A DNA stretch of 64,000 bases. Source: Pirellulaceae bacterium. Lineage in GTDB: Bacteria > Planctomycetota > Planctomycetia > Pirellulales > Pirellulaceae. This document shows, piece after piece, positions 55,594-64,000 of this stretch. Position 1 is the first letter of the stretch, and the number at the start of each line of letters is the position of its first letter. The notes below the pieces were generated by a model, which ran no database searches, had not been told where the DNA came from, and saw only the letters and a list, made by a program, of their open reading frames with translations. The stretch lies in assembly GCA_028280445.1 (NCBI GenBank), contig JANQLU010000042.1:115427-179426 (forward strand), read 5' to 3'. The position numbers and the translations under genes are program-made.

Positions 55594-56553
55594 CTATTTT
55601 TTTTGCGCCGTCGCTTTTGCAACACAGGCTTTCATTTTTTTCAAACCGATGGCGGCGACCTTTGCGGCATCCTGTTTCCAGTAGGTTCGGTTAAACAACT
55701 CCAACGAAAGCGCACCAGCAAATCCGTTTTTAAACAAGGTGTTGAGGATTTGGCTCATCGGTGCAATCCCATCTCCGGGATAAACGCGATCGGCATCGTT
55801 GATTTTGTCGCGTTTCGGCTCGGCAGGATAATCATTGACATGAAACACGTGAATCGATTTGCCTTCGAGCATCGACAAACCGGCAAAATCAGACCCGCCT
55901 TTGTAGATATGGTAGACATCGGGCAGTACGCACGCGTTTTTATGCCCTGCCTCGGCGGCGATGTACAACAGCTCGCCTAGGCGATTGATGGGTTTCGAAA
56001 ATCCCCACAATTCCAATTGAGGCACCACACCGATTGATTCACCGACCTCCAGCAACGCTCGATAGCGCTGCGCCGCGTTGTCCAAATTGACAGACTCCCG
56101 CGTGCCTGCAGGTGGAGCGGCAATCCGCTCGCCACCGATGGCTTTGACGATTTCCATATCGCGCTTGGCCACATCTAAAGCCTGTTTGCGTTTGCGATCA
56201 TCATCGACAATCCAATTGGCAAAACCGATGGCGCTTTCGACGATCAATCCGGCATCGCTGATTTGTTTTTTTAAATCAGAAAGTTTGCCGCCCGATTCTC
56301 GATACTGCTTGATCTCGTTGATCCAGGGTTCAATTCCGTCGTACCCTGCTTTGGCAGCCAGCGCCACAATTTTGTCGATAGGCAATTTTTGACCGCGAAT
56401 CGTGCTGGTATTCAGACAATAGCGGATCGCAGGTTTCCGTCGAACAAGATTGCCTGGCGTTTTCCGTTGCGTCGCCGATTCCAATTGACTGGGAGTCAAT
56501 GACACGGCTCCTGCCGCCAACAGGATTTCGCGGCGATTGAGTGGGTTGGTCAT
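55594..56553 (-). CDS. Sugar-phosphate isomerase/epimerase-like TIM-barrel protein
   Basis: The 319-residue product starts with a Tat-like signal (NRREILLAAGAVSLTPSQLE), so it is probably exported. The rest resembles the xylose-isomerase-like TIM-barrel superfamily: KAGYDGIEPWINEIKQY, VPQLELWGFS, a PDVYHIYKGGSDF segment and HVFHVNDYPAEP, which hold likely metal ligands. Family members act on sugars or inositols. The substrate is unknown and no pathway gene is nearby. Confidence 0.87.
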   Translation of the reverse strand: MTNPLNRREILLAAGAVSLTPSQLESATQRKTPGNLVRRKPAIRYCLNTSTIRGQKLPIDKIVALAAKAGYDGIEPWINEIKQYRESGGKLSDLKKQISDAGLIVESAIGFANWIVDDDRKRKQALDVAKRDMEIVKAIGGERIAAPPAGTRESVNLDNAAQRYRALLEVGESIGVVPQLELWGFSKPINRLGELLYIAAEAGHKNACVLPDVYHIYKGGSDFAGLSMLEGKSIHVFHVNDYPAEPKRDKINDADRVYPGDGIAPMSQILNTLFKNGFAGALSLELFNRTYWKQDAAKVAAIGLKKMKACVAKATAQKK

Positions 56554-56620
56554 GCTGCATCAAAATCTACTGTGAATGGATTGTCACATCGATTTTATCA
56601 GCTGTTGATCGGCAGATGAA

Positions 56621-56827
56621 TCACTCAACCAGCAATTGTTTGGCCCGATCGTTGTCCGTCACGTGAGTTTCTGGTTCGGTTGGCGGAATCGTTCGCCGCG
56701 ATCGAACGGGTTCCAGCTCATTTTCGATTTCAAAATCCTGTTGGTTAAAATGAGAAACGACAAAAATAGAAACGGCTGAAAAAATAACAGCGATGCTAAA
56801 AAACTTTGTTTCGAGAAAAAACTGCAC
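56621..56827 (-). CDS. Possible small single-pass membrane protein
   Basis: GTG 56827 would give a 68-residue product with one hydrophobic stretch (FSIAVIFSAVSIFVVSH) and a charged tail (EPVRSRRTIPPTEPETH). No family is recognised. Coding potential is weak: there is no clear ribosome-binding site, and another frame overlaps it. Confidence 0.35.
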   Translation of the reverse strand: MQFFLETKFFSIAVIFSAVSIFVVSHFNQQDFEIENELEPVRSRRTIPPTEPETHVTDNDRAKQLLVE

Positions 56828-56947
56828 GGTCCCGCTTCCCACCAAGTCGTGATATTCAAACCTAACTTATTCACACCTGCATAACGAACCTAAACAGAAA
56901 TATGTTGAAATTCGCCCCGCCAGACGCTTTTTCAATCCCGCCGCATT

Positions 56948-58132
56948 GTGATATCGTTGTCTTCAGACAAGCCACGTTTCAAAAAGGCATCATTTCAGGC
57001 AAACCGAAATTTTTTCCGCATACGCATCTTGAACGGTTCACGATTACAACTCGATACTTTCATTGGCGGTTTTGCAACGTTTTGGGGCAAATTTGATCGA
57101 CTCTTGCGACAGTGCAGCGAACTGTTAGACGATACGAAAATACTGCTGGTGCCACTGGTGATTTTTATTGGCTTGGTCATCTGGTGCGAACGAATCCGCA
57201 AGAAAAAAGCCCGTCGAAACAAAAAAACTCACAAACGAATGATCTCGCGTGCCTGGTACCTGGTCGGAGTTCTGACATTGATCACCAGTGCCGTTTGGCT
57301 GCATTTATCAAATCAAATTGGAAAAAAGGATTCCAAGATTGCGGAATTGCGCGACGATATCAAAACGCTGACGGCCGACCGCTACAAGATCGCACCGCAA
57401 CCTTTTCGAACGGTTGGCGACCAAGGTCCCGTGCCGTTTCGACCGCACCACCCTAAACGGCTCGGTGGCAAATACTATCGCGGAAACGATGAACGTCACA
57501 CTGAATTGTTTAATGGCGGTGTTTATCAAACCGCAATGTTTCGCGTGTTTTTGTGTGATCAACAAAAAAAGGAATTGGCCTGGGGCTCGACGGTACAAGG
57601 AAAAGACCTACTGCTCGGCGTTGAAATCAACCGCAGCAACAAAGCACATTTGGGTTTGTTTGACCCGCGAATTATGAAAACTGTTTTTCTCAGCCGGATG
57701 ATTTCTAAGGCCAAAAACCAACCCGTCAAAAGCGATTTCTCGTTTTTCAACGAAACCAAAATCGACGAGCAGTGGGTTGCCTATTACCCGTTGACGCTCG
57801 ACTCTGACAATACGATCCGCGGCATGGTCTACATGTATATTGGCCGTGCCAATCCAGAGCAATTCAAAGCGATCTACCATTATGGCATTCGCTATGATCT
57901 CAGCACGACAAACGGACAAATCACAGACGATTCCGAGATTTGGATGGGATCGCTCTATCACCCAATAAAAATCCAGTTTCCTGAAAAAAACAAATTGCCG
58001 CTGACCGAGTGGTTTGACTTTCGGCCCATTCCCGAGATCGTTTCTGAGAACACGACGGATCCCACATTACTGGGTGTCGATGAACACGACGGAAGCGAAA
58101 ACAAAAACAAGACGCGCAAGCAAGACAAATAG
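56948..58132 (+). CDS. Two-helix membrane protein of unknown function
   Basis: The frame gives 394 residues from GTG 56948; the true start is uncertain because no ATG occurs before residue 98. Two hydrophobic segments (about residues 67-80 and 102-118) flank a Lys/Arg-rich cytoplasmic loop (RIRKKKARRNKKTHKR). A short coiled coil follows, then a soluble domain of about 250 residues with strands such as YQTAMFRVFLCDQQKKELAW and VAYYPLTLDSDNTIRGMVYMY. The tail is Lys/Asp-rich. No family is recognised. It ends nine bases before the uridine kinase start and may share its transcript. Confidence 0.65.
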   Translation: MISLSSDKPRFKKASFQANRNFFRIRILNGSRLQLDTFIGGFATFWGKFDRLLRQCSELLDDTKILLVPLVIFIGLVIWCERIRKKKARRNKKTHKRMISRAWYLVGVLTLITSAVWLHLSNQIGKKDSKIAELRDDIKTLTADRYKIAPQPFRTVGDQGPVPFRPHHPKRLGGKYYRGNDERHTELFNGGVYQTAMFRVFLCDQQKKELAWGSTVQGKDLLLGVEINRSNKAHLGLFDPRIMKTVFLSRMISKAKNQPVKSDFSFFNETKIDEQWVAYYPLTLDSDNTIRGMVYMYIGRANPEQFKAIYHYGIRYDLSTTNGQITDDSEIWMGSLYHPIKIQFPEKNKLPLTEWFDFRPIPEIVSENTTDPTLLGVDEHDGSENKNKTRKQDK

Positions 58133-58140
58133 TGAGCTGA

Positions 58141-58776
58141 ATGGGTAAAACCGAAACCATTGTTGGAATCGCCGGCGCTTCGGGAGCCGGTAAAAGCTTG
58201 TTAGCAGATCAATTGCTGCAAGGTCTGCGACAAACATACGATTCCGGAAAAATTGCGATCCTGAACGAGGACAGCTACTATCGCCAACAACATGATTTGA
58301 GTTTTGCGCAGCGCGAACAAGTCAACTACGATCATCCCGATGCCATTGAACACGAACTCCTGGTGCAACACCTCAAATCGCTGCGCGCTGGAACAAGCGT
58401 TCAAATCCCGCAGTACGATTATGGCCTACATGACCGAAAACCAGAAACCAATGAACTCATCCCGCCACAAATACTGATCCTTGAGGGAATTCTGATTTTT
58501 GATTCGCAGGAAATGCGCAATGAGCAAGACCTCAAAGTATTCGTTGATGTTGATTTGGATATTTGTTTGACGAGACGAATGCGGCGCGATATCCAACAAC
58601 GGGGACGTGATCTGGAATCCGTGTTAACACAATACGAAACAACGGTGCGGCCGATGTTTTTTCAATTTGTTGAACCAACCAAGAAATTTGCCGATGTGAT
58701 TGTCCCGCGGGGAGGCGACAATTTTAATGCTCTCCGAGTTCTGAAAAATCACTTGGAATCGATGCTATCAAAATAA
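58141..58776 (+). CDS. udk: Uridine kinase
   Basis: The 211-residue product phosphorylates uridine or cytidine for pyrimidine salvage. The P-loop GASGAGKSLLAD is at residues 10-21. Conserved blocks are LNEDSYYRQQHDL, VNYDHPDAIEH, PQYDYGLHDR, LILEGILIF and DLDICLTRRMRRDIQQRGRD. Length and motifs match Udk closely. It follows the 56948 gene by 9 bases. It is followed by PIR-B. Confidence 0.95.
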   Translation: MGKTETIVGIAGASGAGKSLLADQLLQGLRQTYDSGKIAILNEDSYYRQQHDLSFAQREQVNYDHPDAIEHELLVQHLKSLRAGTSVQIPQYDYGLHDRKPETNELIPPQILILEGILIFDSQEMRNEQDLKVFVDVDLDICLTRRMRRDIQQRGRDLESVLTQYETTVRPMFFQFVEPTKKFADVIVPRGGDNFNALRVLKNHLESMLSK

Positions 58777-58804
58777 GCTAATGGAGGAATAGTCGTCAAA
58801 GATT

Positions 58805-58870
58805 TTGAGCGGCAAGGCGCTAGCCGCCGATATCCGAGGGTTTACCGGCGGCTAGCGCCTTGCCGCTCAC
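58805..58870. repeat. PIR-B palindrome
   Basis: Arms of about 25 bp are nearly perfect, with a short loop (ATATCCGAGGGTTT). It lies 29 bases after udk, between convergent genes. Confidence 0.88.
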
Positions 58871-58916
58871 AAGAACGGACCCCTTTAACCAAAGATTGAA
58901 TTGTGGTTTTGCGCAC

Positions 58917-58950
58917 AAAAAAACCCACATGTCGTACGAGCACGTGGGTT
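58917..58950 (-). terminator. Intrinsic terminator
   Basis: On the minus strand AACCCACGTG pairs with CATGTGGGTT around a nine-base loop and is followed by at least five T. It closes the small lipoprotein gene 25 bases upstream. Confidence 0.88.
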
Positions 58951-58974
58951 ACTCGAAAAATATCAAAGAAAGAC

Positions 58975-59109
58975 TTAACGGATTGAAGCAACTTGTGCTT
59001 TCTCTTTTTTTCCGCCTTTGTCTTTATTATCTTTGTCTTCTTCTTTTTTGCTGCAGCCAACGGAGATAGCCAATCCGAGGACCATTGCACAAACTAGCAA
59101 ACGTTTCAT
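58975..59109 (-). CDS. Tiny lipoprotein, 44 residues
   Basis: The reading frame starts with ATG 59109, preceded by GAGGAG eight bases upstream, and encodes MKRLLVCAMVLGLAISVGC followed by a Lys/Glu/Asp-rich tail (SKKEEDKDNKDKGGKKEK). The Gly-Cys after a hydrophobic stretch fits a lipobox, with Ser at -3. The mature peptide would be only about 26 residues. A good ribosome-binding site and a strong terminator make it a credible gene although it is very short. Function unknown. Confidence 0.8.
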   Translation of the reverse strand: MKRLLVCAMVLGLAISVGCSKKEEDKDNKDKGGKKEKAQVASIR

Positions 59110-59273
59110 TTTATAACTCCTCATGAAACTTACGCTTAAGGTAAAAAATTGAACTGTTATCAGAGTAACACAATCACCAAGGGTTGAAAACTCGCCAACC
59201 AGAAATGTGACAAAATTATTCCAAAAGCGGGTTTCAGGAAATTGTTAAACTTTTGCTTTTTTTTCCGACTTCG

Positions 59274-60581
59274 CTACTTCGCAACACAATAAAGTTTGGT
59301 CTGTGAGCGAATAAATAGCTGGTCTCCGCTGATCGCAGGCGTTGCATTGAATTTTGGTGCACTTTCCTTGATCAGGTTGGTCGACAAGATTTTGAATTCT
59401 GAGCCTGCCTGGAGAACATGGGTCGCTCCAGACCGCATTGAAACAAGAATTTTGTCCCCAACTTTGATCGGAGAAGCGTAGTCACCAGCCGGGCCGCGGC
59501 GCCCACTTCCACCAGCAACTTCCACCTTGGGGAGACGACCTCGGAAAACCTCTTCCCCAGTTTTACAATCGTAACAGTAAACAAGTCCTCGACCGGACCA
59601 CAAAATTTTTCCGTCATAAATCAACGGCGTACCGATACTGGACGAAACCGATTTGGTCCACAACGTATGTGATTCGGAAACATCGCCGTCTCCACCACAC
59701 TTCACGGCAATCGCTTTTCCTTGACGACCACCTTGAGCGAAAACAACTCCGTTGCTTTCAACCAACGATGCACAAACGGTTTGATTAATGGGTGATTTTG
59801 CTGACCAAAGTTTTTTTCCGGTTTCCGGATCAATGCCAATGATTTGGCCAGGCTGACTGGTAACCAATTCTGTACGCTTTTCTGTTTTTACCAGAATCGG
59901 TGTCCCCCAACAGTTTTTGAATTTTTCGTTTTCCATCGACCATTTTACTTTGCCGTCGGATTTGTTGAGCGCAACAATTTTTCGGCCAACGTTTCCAGCA
60001 TTTACGATCACCAGGTCTTTGTACAAAATCGGGCTGGAACCTCCGCCCCATTTGTAAGGATCCGATTTAGTTCCAACGCTGGTTTGCCAGACCTTTTTGC
60101 CTTTCATATCAAACGCGCAAACACCGGTCTTGCTGAAAAACGTAAAGATGTGTTTTCCGTCGGTGATTGGCGTGCTGCTGGCATAGCCGTGTTCGACAAT
60201 GAAACCTTTGTAAGGATCTTCGTCAGCCGCCGAATCGATCGTTGACCGCCAAAGTTCTTTTCCAGATTTCCGATCAAAACACAACAGATGGCGTTTGAGA
60301 TTTTTAACGTTTCCTGGATTTTTGCTATCTGCGCCGTAACCCGTATAGCAAGTCAGGTAAACGTTATCGCCGTAGACGATTGGGCACGACGACCCGGGCC
60401 CAGGTAATTTCGCTTTCCATTTGACATTTGACGATTCCGTCCAACTCGCAACGACTTTCGCATCTTTCGCGACGCCTTTTCCGTTTGGCCCTCGAAACTG
60501 AGACCAGTTGTCGTCTCCGTAGGCGGTAGAAACAACAAACATACACAGCGCCATCAATGCGGACACTCTGAGACATATCAT
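59274..60581 (-). CDS. PQQ-like beta-propeller protein (secreted)
   Basis: From ATG 60581 (MICLRVSALMALCMF) the 435-residue product has a signal peptide ending near STAYGDD. The mature protein repeats units with Gly-Lys/Glu-Leu-Trp (for example SGKELWRS, GKKVWQTSV, GKVKWSM, GKKLWSA), which are PQQ-like beta-propeller blades. It starts with WSQFRGPNGKGVA, the usual start of these planctomycete proteins. A metal or PQQ cofactor is not proven. AAGGGA upstream supports the start over a TTG at 60599. Confidence 0.9.
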   Translation of the reverse strand: MICLRVSALMALCMFVVSTAYGDDNWSQFRGPNGKGVAKDAKVVASWTESSNVKWKAKLPGPGSSCPIVYGDNVYLTCYTGYGADSKNPGNVKNLKRHLLCFDRKSGKELWRSTIDSAADEDPYKGFIVEHGYASSTPITDGKHIFTFFSKTGVCAFDMKGKKVWQTSVGTKSDPYKWGGGSSPILYKDLVIVNAGNVGRKIVALNKSDGKVKWSMENEKFKNCWGTPILVKTEKRTELVTSQPGQIIGIDPETGKKLWSAKSPINQTVCASLVESNGVVFAQGGRQGKAIAVKCGGDGDVSESHTLWTKSVSSSIGTPLIYDGKILWSGRGLVYCYDCKTGEEVFRGRLPKVEVAGGSGRRGPAGDYASPIKVGDKILVSMRSGATHVLQAGSEFKILSTNLIKESAPKFNATPAISGDQLFIRSQTKLYCVAK

Positions 60582-61128
60582 GCGACGATCCCTTTTCAAA
60601 AAGAAGTTTTATTTCAGTCGTTATTGTGGCAGATTTTTTTTGTGGATAACAACCATCCAAAATTCAACTTCATCAATTTTTGCGCTGAACCATCGTTTTT
60701 GAGCGGAGCTTTCACATCGTGAGATTTTAAAACGTTCAATTCCTTTTGTTTATGTAATCCTACGTACGTTGAACTGACCTGCTGCTGACCAACGAAGTAG
60801 GGCCGGTTCCCACCGGCCGTTTTATTGATTGTCCGGTGGGAACTGGCCCTACAAAATGTGAAACCCCACTGACTTCCTTTTTGTCTGTGTGATCCTACGT
60901 ACGTTGAACCGACCGCAGTCATTGAACCAGCGCGGCCCGCTAGCAAATCTCAACCGTCATAATCCGCAGACTGATCATCAGATTGTTAAGTTAGGCATTC
61001 TGTTCTATTCGGGTCTTAACGATTTCAACCAATTGACGATCTCTGCCGAAATTCAAGTTAGTAACTGTTGTTTTATTTAGAGTGATTGTGGACCGCGCCC
61101 TGTCCAACCCATTTCAGGAGTATTTTCC
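60582..61128. other. Intergenic stretch with PIR-A between direct repeats
   Basis: About 550 bases between divergent genes. It holds a complete PIR-A (60797-60852) flanked by two copies of a 37-40 base direct repeat (60741-60779 and 60875-60914, core ATCCTACGTACGTTGAAC). No supported gene. Confidence 0.6.
60741..60914. repeat. Direct repeat pair flanking PIR-A
   Basis: Two copies of TTTTGT-T-TGT-ATCCTACGTACGTTGAAC-GACC (hyphens mark differences) lie at 60741-60779 and 60875-60914, with a palindromic ACGTACGT core. PIR-A at 60797-60852 sits between them. Its right arm has two changes (GTCCGGTGGGAACTGGCC). Confidence 0.8.
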
Positions 61129-62004
61129 GTGTTGCGATTTTTCGTCGTTGGACTTGTAGTCGCCTTTGTCCCTGGTTTGGCGTTTGCACAAGGGGTTGTC
61201 GAATCCGTCGTCGTTGAAAACGAGGCCGCCGGATCATGCGATAACTGTAGTCAAGGAGCCGCAGATTGCAGTACTGCAAATCGTTGTTGCAATAGCTGTC
61301 GTCGCAATGGATTCCAAACGACAACCTCTAGCGTATTTGCTGATGAATGGTTCACCGATTGTGGCGGTGGAAAACCCGATTGGATTGATCTCGACCAATT
61401 CTGCAGACGTAACTATGTCAGCTTTTTTGGCGGTTACGTTAACGTCGAAGATTTTCACCAGGTATCACCGACCGCGATTACCAGTTTCAACGTCCTGGAC
61501 GGATGGGGAATTGGCGGAGCCGTTGGTCGACAATTCCATCCATTGTTCCGTGGCGAATTGGAATTCAGTTACCGCAACAATGTCATTGACGCTTTTCAAG
61601 TCGACACGCTAGACGGCAACGGAAACGTCATCGCATCAGCAACGACGGCCGCCGTTGGAGATTTGGACACCTACAGCTGGATGAGCAATTTCATCATCGA
61701 TTTCCCACCTCGAAAAATGGGTTGCATGAACGCATACGCCGGTGGCGGTATTGGCATCATGTACGCCGAAGGTAACGTTGTCGCTGGCGGAACCACCTAT
61801 CAAATCGCAGATTCATCATTTGCTTTTCAATTCATAGGTGGAATCAACATTCCAATCCGCGAACGAGTCGATTTCTTTACCGAATATCGTTTTCAAGGTG
61901 CCAACAATATCCAGGTCGACGATCTTACAACACCTGCCAACCTGGGTGATTTTGAATTCGTATCGCACAATGTGTTTTTTGGATTCAGAATCTTCAGCAA
62001 ATAA
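61129..62004 (+). CDS. Outer-membrane beta-barrel protein
   Basis: The 291-residue product starts at GTG 61129, supported by CAGGAG upstream. A signal peptide (FFVVGLVVAFVPGLAFAQG) is followed by a Cys-rich segment (CDNCSQGAADC...CCNSCRRNGF, about residues 38-62) and a C-terminal barrel domain (about 85-291) with strands such as YVSFFGGYVNVEDFH, GELEFSYRNNVID and SHNVFFGFRIFSK (terminal aromatic strand). It probably inserts in the outer membrane; its cargo is unknown. The Cys-rich linker resembles that of the BBP7-like protein at 42973. Confidence 0.82.
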   Translation: MLRFFVVGLVVAFVPGLAFAQGVVESVVVENEAAGSCDNCSQGAADCSTANRCCNSCRRNGFQTTTSSVFADEWFTDCGGGKPDWIDLDQFCRRNYVSFFGGYVNVEDFHQVSPTAITSFNVLDGWGIGGAVGRQFHPLFRGELEFSYRNNVIDAFQVDTLDGNGNVIASATTAAVGDLDTYSWMSNFIIDFPPRKMGCMNAYAGGGIGIMYAEGNVVAGGTTYQIADSSFAFQFIGGINIPIRERVDFFTEYRFQGANNIQVDDLTTPANLGDFEFVSHNVFFGFRIFSK

Positions 62005-62007
62005 TCG

Positions 62008-62694
62008 CTACTTGGGTAGATGCAGAAAAACGGTTTTGGGCAGCGGCGTAAACCAGCCCGTCCGCACACCAGCAGCCTGCAAGCCGTTTCCAATCCAGCA
62101 ATTGCAAGTATTGAATACATGATAGGTGCCACGCGCTTCGAAAAATGCGTCTGTGTCGCCATAGCCGGCATTGGCGATTCGAATCGGTTTACCGTTTTCC
62201 AGGCGAAACGACTTTTGAACGTAAGCGACCAAATCCTTGTATTGCTGTACCGAAATGCGAACAGAAACTGCATTTTGTAAATGTTCGATCTTTGTTAGAT
62301 CGACATGAACACACGAACCTGACGGCCACGCCAAAGCGTTTACCGCAGTTGCTATTTTCAAATCAGCCCAAGTCGGAGTCTCGACAAAAAATCCACGGTC
62401 TCCCCAACCGATGGCACAATGCGTCATTTCAGACAATGGTTTGGTGAACGAGTCGGACGAAAAATACTCGCGCCAATCCATCCATTCTGTCTCTAACGGC
62501 AAAACAAAATCGGAATGAACCGCGTTGGAAATAACCCAGATCTCAACACCTTGATCGGATTCCAGAAAATCGTTGTTAACCGGCAGCAAACCGACCAGCA
62601 CAATTGCGAAATAGATTCCGATCGAACAAGCAATCACGTAAAATGTCCGTTTGGCAATCCGTCGAGCCAGGCTCAAATAAGTTCGCCATTTCAT
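62008..62694 (-). CDS. DUF2459/TIGR02117 family membrane protein
   Basis: The 228-residue product has one N-terminal membrane segment (about 18-40) and conserved blocks that, from memory, match TIGR02117/DUF2459: VHSDFVLPL, AIGWGDRGFFVETPTW, ALAWPSGSCVHVDL and FNTCNCWIGNGLQAAG. The function is unknown. GGAGGG upstream supports the ATG. It converges on the barrel-protein gene three bases away. Confidence 0.82.
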   Translation of the reverse strand: MKWRTYLSLARRIAKRTFYVIACSIGIYFAIVLVGLLPVNNDFLESDQGVEIWVISNAVHSDFVLPLETEWMDWREYFSSDSFTKPLSEMTHCAIGWGDRGFFVETPTWADLKIATAVNALAWPSGSCVHVDLTKIEHLQNAVSVRISVQQYKDLVAYVQKSFRLENGKPIRIANAGYGDTDAFFEARGTYHVFNTCNCWIGNGLQAAGVRTGWFTPLPKTVFLHLPK

Positions 62695-62877
62695 ATATTC
62701 CGCCCTCCTATTTTGCCTGGACCCTGTGATCTGTACCCATCAAGAGTCCCGAAACGCGTCAATTATTCCCAACTCGCGAAAGCCTCAAAATTGTTTGACG
62801 AAAAAACCGAAAATCAGATACAATTGGGGTGCGCGTCTCTATTTCCACTCAGGGGCTTATGAGTAGAAGAGGATGTC

Positions 62878-63828
62878 ATGGAAATATCAAAACTTGCCAA
62901 ACAAGTAGCGTTGCCGGCTACGTTGTCGCTGGTATTCTGTCTTGGCCTTTGCACCCACGCTATTGGACAAGGCATTCATGTGCAAACTCCGTTTAACAAC
63001 ATCAGCGATTCTTACTATGAGAATTTTGGTGTAAGTTTTGGGTTCAATTTGGCAAATGGGACCGGCAACGGTTCCCGAATCGTCGGTATTTTTCCCAATG
63101 GCCAAATTAACCCCAATGGAATCGTTTTTGGACAAAACAGTGCCGGTGCAGCGCTGCCTCCGTTTGGCGGCTTTGACCCTGCGACCGGTGGTTCGATTGG
63201 ATTCGGACGTGTCGGCGGAAAAATTGGGTATAGCCTGGGATTGAATTTTGGTAAGGGTAGCACCCGCAATGCAACCAGCGTCACTCCGGGAGTCGTCGTT
63301 CCAAATGGTGGAATTGGTACGTTTACATCGGGACAAAATCGACCGTTTGTGACCAGTGTGACTCCGTTTACGTTTGGCGGTTATTCGCTGCCCTCGGCCT
63401 ACGGTGGCACCAGTCCATCAATTTTTTCTGGCTCCGACCGGTCTTTTTCAAACCCGACGTTCGGTGGCATGAGCTATAGCCAAATTCGTGCGGCACTCAG
63501 TTCGACACCCGACAGACCGCGTCGGCGTACGACCTCAAGCACCGTTGTTTCCAATCGCAAACCAAGTTCCGCGGAGACATCGGATATCAGTGTTGCTGAA
63601 ATCAAAGCACAACGTCAGGCCATGGTGCAAGCTAAGAAAGCGAAAAATGCTGCGGAGATCAGCCGCTTGCTAGAACGCGCCCAAAAGCTCGAAAAAGAAG
63701 GCAACATTCCGTTGGCTCGCGCTCAATATTACAAAGCCCATCGGCTCGCCGAAGGCCAACAAAAACGCGAGATCAAAAGCAAATACGAAAGCCTTCGCTC
63801 GCTCAAGAAAAAAAGACGATATCGTTAA
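62878..63828 (+). CDS. Secreted low-complexity protein with charged helical tail
   Basis: The 316-residue product has a signal peptide (LSLVFCLGLCTHAIGQG), a Gly/Phe/Asn/Ser-rich region (about 30-200, FGFNLANGTGNGSRIVG), and a basic C-terminal region (about 220-316) predicted to be helical, with TPR-like SRLLERAQKLEKEGNIPLAR and a final SLKKKRRYR. No family is recognised. AGAGGA upstream supports the ATG. It may be a structural or surface protein. Confidence 0.75.
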   Translation: MEISKLAKQVALPATLSLVFCLGLCTHAIGQGIHVQTPFNNISDSYYENFGVSFGFNLANGTGNGSRIVGIFPNGQINPNGIVFGQNSAGAALPPFGGFDPATGGSIGFGRVGGKIGYSLGLNFGKGSTRNATSVTPGVVVPNGGIGTFTSGQNRPFVTSVTPFTFGGYSLPSAYGGTSPSIFSGSDRSFSNPTFGGMSYSQIRAALSSTPDRPRRRTTSSTVVSNRKPSSAETSDISVAEIKAQRQAMVQAKKAKNAAEISRLLERAQKLEKEGNIPLARAQYYKAHRLAEGQQKREIKSKYESLRSLKKKRRYR

Positions 63829-63855
63829 GCAGTGCGATTTCATTCAATTTGGCTT

Positions 63856-63935
63856 GGGAGGGCGAGGCTCCTGCCGAGCCTCCTGTGAGCGGCAAAACCT
63901 AATCCAGTGAGCGGCAAGGCGCTAGTGTCACGAAC
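63856..63935. repeat. PIR-C plus degenerate PIR-B
   Basis: PIR-C (GGGAGGGCGAGGCTCCTGCC) starts at 63856, followed by two truncated PIR-B left arms (63884-63895, then GTGAGCGGCAAGGCGCTAG from 63907). The right arm is lacking here; the hairpin has decayed or continues beyond the window in altered form. Confidence 0.7.
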
Positions 63936-64000
63936 GTTAATTGCTATGCCACCAAGGCGAGTATTTGCTCAAGTTTTGCATCTTGTGTCTTTTCACGCCA

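Noticed and set aside
60614..60946. Minus-strand frame of 110 residues across PIR-A and the direct repeats
   Set aside because: It consists mainly of translated repeat sequence and has no family resemblance.

Overview
The window looks like a chromosomal segment of a Planctomycetota bacterium, most likely from the order Pirellulales. The call rests on families that are typical of that phylum: the DUF1501 / PPC-domain / DUF1549-DUF1553 / cytochrome-WD40 gene cluster, a DUF1559 pseudopilin, BBP7-like outer-membrane proteins, a large Ser/Thr kinase fused to RDD membrane domains, and a GroEL without the usual GGM tail. No rRNA, tRNA, phage, transposase or CRISPR array was recognised. The only signs of mobility are several families of intergenic palindromes. 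Names PIR-A to PIR-F are labels made up for this report.

Layout. 1-9.1 kb: octaheme-TPR cytochrome, nitrilase-type amidohydrolase, lipid kinase with kdsA and a glycosylase-annotated gene in one overlapping run, a lipoyl-less acyltransferase and a SixA-type phosphatase. 9.4-14.8 kb: FAD/Fe-S oxidoreductase translationally coupled to moaD, then moaE, moaA and a cysteine-cluster protein. 15-20.5 kb: lspA, a small membrane protein, a gene-poor stretch with two terminator-like hairpins, a sodium:solute symporter and an orphan solute-binding lipoprotein. 20.7-29.3 kb: minus-strand operon DUF1501 -> PPC -> DUF1549/DUF1553 -> cytochrome-WD40-coiled coil. 29.5-37.3 kb: rnc, a broken DUF1559 pseudopilin, type II DAHP synthase, a frameshifted DinB gene and groES-groEL. 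38-44.7 kb: zinc-ribbon membrane protein, two adjacent membrane TPR proteins and a BBP7-like protein. 44.8-55.4 kb: L-2-hydroxyglutarate oxidase with an Ldh2-type dehydrogenase, then an MMPL transporter, a kinase/RDD/pseudokinase protein and a zinc-ribbon membrane protein, closely spaced. 55.6-63.8 kb: sugar-phosphate isomerase-like protein, uridine kinase, a tiny lipoprotein, a PQQ-type beta-propeller, an outer-membrane barrel protein, a DUF2459 protein and a secreted low-complexity protein.

Working together. The clearest functional groups are molybdopterin synthesis (moaD-moaE-moaA), Kdo synthesis (kdsA), the chaperonin pair groES-groEL, and the secreted planctomycete cluster at 20.7-29.3 kb. 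Envelope functions dominate: lipoprotein processing (lspA), outer-membrane proteins, an MMPL pump, and TPR and zinc-ribbon membrane proteins.

The most unusual non-genic signal is the density of palindromic repeats. PIR-B, with 27-bp arms, occurs at seven full sites and one partial site. Some PIR copies carry paired base changes that keep the stem intact, and at 35.0-35.2 kb a PIR-A element is split with a PIR-B copy between its halves. Two genes are interrupted: the pseudopilin by two in-frame TGA codons and dinB by a one-base frameshift. All calls come from reading the sequence. No database search was run.
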